A stretch of 42,584 nucleotides of DNA from Thiotrichales bacterium (lineage in GTDB: Bacteria; Pseudomonadota; Gammaproteobacteria; Francisellales; CACEW01): assembly GCA_947476405.1 (NCBI GenBank), contig CANJQG010000012.1, positions 1 to 42,584 on the forward strand, given 5' to 3'. This document shows positions 40,092-42,584 of this stretch, piece by piece (position 1 is the stretch's first letter; each line of letters opens with the position of its first letter). The notes beneath the pieces were generated by a model. That model worked only from the letters and a program-made list of their open reading frames with translations. It was not told where the DNA came from and did not search any database. Both the position numbers and the translations under genes were made by a program.

Positions 40092-42047
40092 ATGTTTATT
40101 ATAACGAAATTAAACCGTGGATTGCGAGATTTTTTTAAGTCCCAAAACGCCTTTGAAAACTTGCTGCACGAGCCTTATGAATTTTTAGTAGGCGGTTTTG
40201 GAATTGCAACGGGCAGCATGATTATTTTTGAGCACCAGCACTTAGCAGTCGATCTTAAATCAGGATTGATTTTGGGAGGCCTTTGCTTTGCTCTGGCCTA
40301 TATCAGAATCATTCAAGGGATTGAAGTCATCACCTATCAGCGCAATCTTTTGAAGCTGAGTGCTTTTAGCATGAGTACCCAGGAAGTGCCGGTTTCACAA
40401 AAGGATTTGTTTATTGGCAAGGGTTTTAAGTGGGGGCTGATTCACCGCCAGCGTCTGCATTTATTATCGATGGTCGGCAATGAATATTATCTGCAACCAG
40501 GGTTGTTGCGTCCTGCAGTGAAATCTGAAATTGGGGGGAAACCTTGGCTTCACGGTGTTGGCGCCAATGATGAAAAAGATATTGCTTTGAGTCAAGGCTC
40601 CCGTAATGGCCACATGCTGGTATTTGGTATGACGCGGGTTGGGAAGACGCGGTTATTATCGATCTTAGTGAATCAGGATATCCGTAATCATGATGCCGTG
40701 ATTGTGATTGATCCAAAAGGGGATTTGGAAGTTCTGCAAGATATTTATTCGGCCTGCGCGGCAGCAGGACGCTTGCAGGATTTGATGGTCTTGCATCCTG
40801 GCTTTCCACAAGTCTCAGCAAAATATAATCCTTTGGCCTCCTTCTCGAATGTGAGTGAAGTCGCAACTCGTGTGGCCAGTGCAATTTCTGCGAGTGGAGA
40901 AGGCAAGCAGTTCCAGGACTTTGCCTGGAAATTTTTAAATATCACCGCAGCCTGTATTTTAGAGATGGGTGAATCTATGTGCTACAAGACTTTATCTTTT
41001 TATGTGGCGCGTCCTAAACAGACTCTGCTGGCGTATTGCGATCGCATTCTTCCCAAAGCCGATCCCCATTATCTACAAAAAATTGAAGCAGTCATTCAAG
41101 AATTTAAAAAAACAGATGACAATGGCAGTGTGGTTGAGATTCCTCGCTCACAGGCGATTAACATTTATTTGCAGCGCTATATTGAAGATGTCACTGCAAA
41201 GGGTGATGCCACCGCCCTGCACAGCACGATTACGGATTTGCATCATGCCGCCAATGTGGGTGATGAGTTTTATGGCAAGATTACAGCCTCTTTAGGGCCG
41301 GTCTTCGATAAGATCAATAAAACCAGTGCCTCTGAGGTGTTTTCCTGGAGCTACAATTTTGGATTGCCAGAGATCAGGCTGGCGAATGTGATCAAGCGTA
41401 AAAAAGTCCTCTACATTGGTTTGGATGCGATGGTTAATAAAGCAATGGCAGAAGCGGTAGGGCAGGCATTAATCTCAGATTTAGTATCCCTTGCAGGTCG
41501 CATGTACAAAGATAATCAGGGTCAGGAATACACCCTCAAAATCCATGCCGATGAATTTGCTGAAATCGTTAGAGATGAGTTTATTACCTTGCTGAATAAG
41601 GCTGGTGGTGCAGGATACAGTGTCACTGCTTACACACAGACCAAAAACGATATCGGCGCCGTATTCAGTGGTAATGCGGATAAGCCGGAAATGATCCTGG
41701 GAAATTTCGGTACCAAAGTCATGATGCGTGTTGCCAATGATGAAACGGCGAAAATCATGACAGACGCGGTTGAGGAAGTACGCGCCCGAAGCGTGACTCC
41801 ATCTACCATGAGCAACGATAAAGCCGATGGCAGCAGTGGTGATCTGTTTACGACATACAACACCGATACGATCACCGAAAGTAGTCAAAAAATTATTGTC
41901 GAAAACGATTTAACAAGTCTGCCCAAAGGCCAAGCCTTTGTTTTAACCAACGGCGGGGAGCTGTATAAAATCAGAATCCCGCTTCCCAAAAATGATGGCA
42001 ATGCTCCCAAAAGCTTTGCCGCAATAATGAGTGAGGTCAATTTATGA
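40092..42047 (+). CDS. traD: TraD-type coupling protein (T4CP)
   Basis: 651 residues. N-terminal membrane segments (about 35-78), then Walker A as GMTRVGKT (179-186) in LVFGMTRVGKTRLL, Walker B-like VIVIDPKGD (about 202-210), and a second acidic box in LKIHADEFAEIV. The C-terminal region has GAGYSVTAYTQTKNDIGAVFSG and ends about 651, the usual length for the SXT/TOL-type TraD family. It links the relaxosome to the channel and drives DNA transfer. In ICEHin1056-type operons TraD usually comes early, so its late place here is a rearranged order. Confidence 0.92.
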   Translation: MFIITKLNRGLRDFFKSQNAFENLLHEPYEFLVGGFGIATGSMIIFEHQHLAVDLKSGLILGGLCFALAYIRIIQGIEVITYQRNLLKLSAFSMSTQEVPVSQKDLFIGKGFKWGLIHRQRLHLLSMVGNEYYLQPGLLRPAVKSEIGGKPWLHGVGANDEKDIALSQGSRNGHMLVFGMTRVGKTRLLSILVNQDIRNHDAVIVIDPKGDLEVLQDIYSACAAAGRLQDLMVLHPGFPQVSAKYNPLASFSNVSEVATRVASAISASGEGKQFQDFAWKFLNITAACILEMGESMCYKTLSFYVARPKQTLLAYCDRILPKADPHYLQKIEAVIQEFKKTDDNGSVVEIPRSQAINIYLQRYIEDVTAKGDATALHSTITDLHHAANVGDEFYGKITASLGPVFDKINKTSASEVFSWSYNFGLPEIRLANVIKRKKVLYIGLDAMVNKAMAEAVGQALISDLVSLAGRMYKDNQGQEYTLKIHADEFAEIVRDEFITLLNKAGGAGYSVTAYTQTKNDIGAVFSGNADKPEMILGNFGTKVMMRVANDETAKIMTDAVEEVRARSVTPSTMSNDKADGSSGDLFTTYNTDTITESSQKIIVENDLTSLPKGQAFVLTNGGELYKIRIPLPKNDGNAPKSFAAIMSEVNL

Positions 42048-42584
42048 AAAACAATAATAATAATCAAGACATGCCTGTTTTTTTGAGCAAGCATGAATAT
42101 GGACGCCTTTATGAGGCTATTCATACGAGCCAGCTGGGTTTGTTTCAGGATGTGCTTCTGCGGTCTCTAAAAGTCTTGCACGAGGTGCTACGCGAGATTC
42201 CTGTCGAAGATCAGAGCAATATGAGTGTGTTCGATCAGAAGATAGATGCAATATGCCTGGCATTGCGACGTCTACAGGCGATTCCTGACCTCTACTCCAC
42301 AGAGTCAGAGGTCTTTCGCAATATCGCAGTGACGGCCTTTGTATTTTATCGGGTACTTTACGATGGAACTTTTGCCGTATTTGCAAATCACAATAAAACC
42401 AGAGCGCATTTTGATGTCGATCCATCGATTTTGTTCAAACGGATCCCTTATAAATTGTACGATTTTCTGGGATCGCAGTTCTGGCGAATCTACGAGCTTT
42501 ATCATGTGGTCGAAGGTGATTTATCGACGATGATGCTCAATCGCGATATTCAGGATTTTATCGAAAAGGCTTGCCCTTCGAAGA
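42044..42584 (+). CDS. Partial gene after traD, unknown, runs off the window
   Basis: Starts at ATG 42044, overlapping the traD stop as ATGA, and stays open to the last base (180 codons visible). An Asn-rich start, then helical sequence with LHEVLREIPVEDQSNMSVFDQ and later FRNIAVTAFVFYRVLYDGTF. In MPF-G elements a MobH/TraI_2 relaxase often lies close to traD, and the helical N-terminus leaves that open. I do not see the HD-type motif needed for a MobH call in the visible part, so the identity is unknown. Confidence 0.7.
   Translation, partial: MKNNNNNQDMPVFLSKHEYGRLYEAIHTSQLGLFQDVLLRSLKVLHEVLREIPVEDQSNMSVFDQKIDAICLALRRLQAIPDLYSTESEVFRNIAVTAFVFYRVLYDGTFAVFANHNKTRAHFDVDPSILFKRIPYKLYDFLGSQFWRIYELYHVVEGDLSTMMLNRDIQDFIEKACPSK

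Larger units (their letters stand above)
1724..42584. mobile_element. Integrative and conjugative element (or plasmid), MPF-G type, partial
   Basis: One block holds a complete-looking set of MPF-G channel genes, a TraD coupling ATPase, a recombinase pair, SSB and ArdC-like entry genes, a ProQ/FinO-type regulator and cargo. The right side is cut by the window. The left edge is uncertain: I set it at the ProQ-like gene, but the true end may be elsewhere. No att repeats, tRNA gene or relaxase could be confirmed. The tyrosine recombinases favour an ICE, but a plasmid using them for dimer resolution remains possible. Confidence 0.65.

Noticed and set aside
42044..42584. Calling the last gene a MobH relaxase
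   Set aside because: Position fits, but the visible 180 residues show no HD-type or other relaxase motif.

Overview
The window looks like a large part of an integrative and conjugative element (ICE), or a related plasmid, from a gammaproteobacterium, most likely a Legionella- or Coxiella-like intracellular lineage. The main reason is one plus-strand block (23780 to the window end) in the order known for the ICEHin1056 / PFGI-1 type (MPF-G) type IV secretion system: PilL-like lipoprotein, PFL_4693-like, TIGR03765, TIGR03747, RAQPRD, TIGR03758, TIGR03745, TIGR03750, TIGR03746, TIGR03749, TIGR03752, lipoprotein TIGR03751, VirB4-like ATPase TIGR03744, TIGR03757, TIGR03756, TIGR03755, TraG-like protein and a TraD-type coupling ATPase. 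The host guess rests on effector-like cargo (an ankyrin/coiled-coil protein and a 1022-residue multi-domain protein). Neither element end nor an att site is visible. All assignments come from reading the sequence; no database search was run.

Layout. 1-1741: the start of an IS66-like accessory gene running off the left edge, a short-chain dehydrogenase that lost its N-terminal half, and a 405-residue protein with a possible deaminase-like zinc motif. 1724-3134: a ProQ/FinO-type RNA chaperone and a divergent unknown gene. 3135-6645: hairpin-rich DNA, a small RHH-like protein and two overlapping tyrosine recombinases, the first lacking the catalytic residues. This recombinase block is flanked by two same-direction copies of a promoter plus a structured leader with tandem hairpins. 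6646-9730: maintenance or entry genes (WIWISGDTR-domain protein, DUF6876-like, SSB, ArdC-like antirestriction protein, two unknown proteins), several behind leaders whose hairpin can cover the Shine-Dalgarno sequence. 9915-13754: cargo with a YhcG/DUF1016 nuclease, an integrase fragment, an FRG-domain protein and an Apea-like HEPN protein, which may be defence genes. 13923-23419: mostly minus-strand accessory DNA with the effector-like pair, an AAA ATPase with a C-terminal nuclease-like domain, small proteins, and a paralogous gene family with two intact copies and one remnant. 23780-42584: the conjugation operon.

How it may work together (inference). The recombinase pair would move the element, the secretion operon and TraD would transfer it, and SSB and ArdC would protect incoming DNA. 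The repeated leaders suggest that the recombinase and entry modules are controlled at the RNA or single-stranded DNA level. The most unusual signal is the pair of near-identical tandem-hairpin leaders around the recombinases. The copies differ at only 3 of 161 aligned bases, all within one hairpin and all keeping its pairing. The hairpins recur every 44-55 nt with a constant loop and changing stems.
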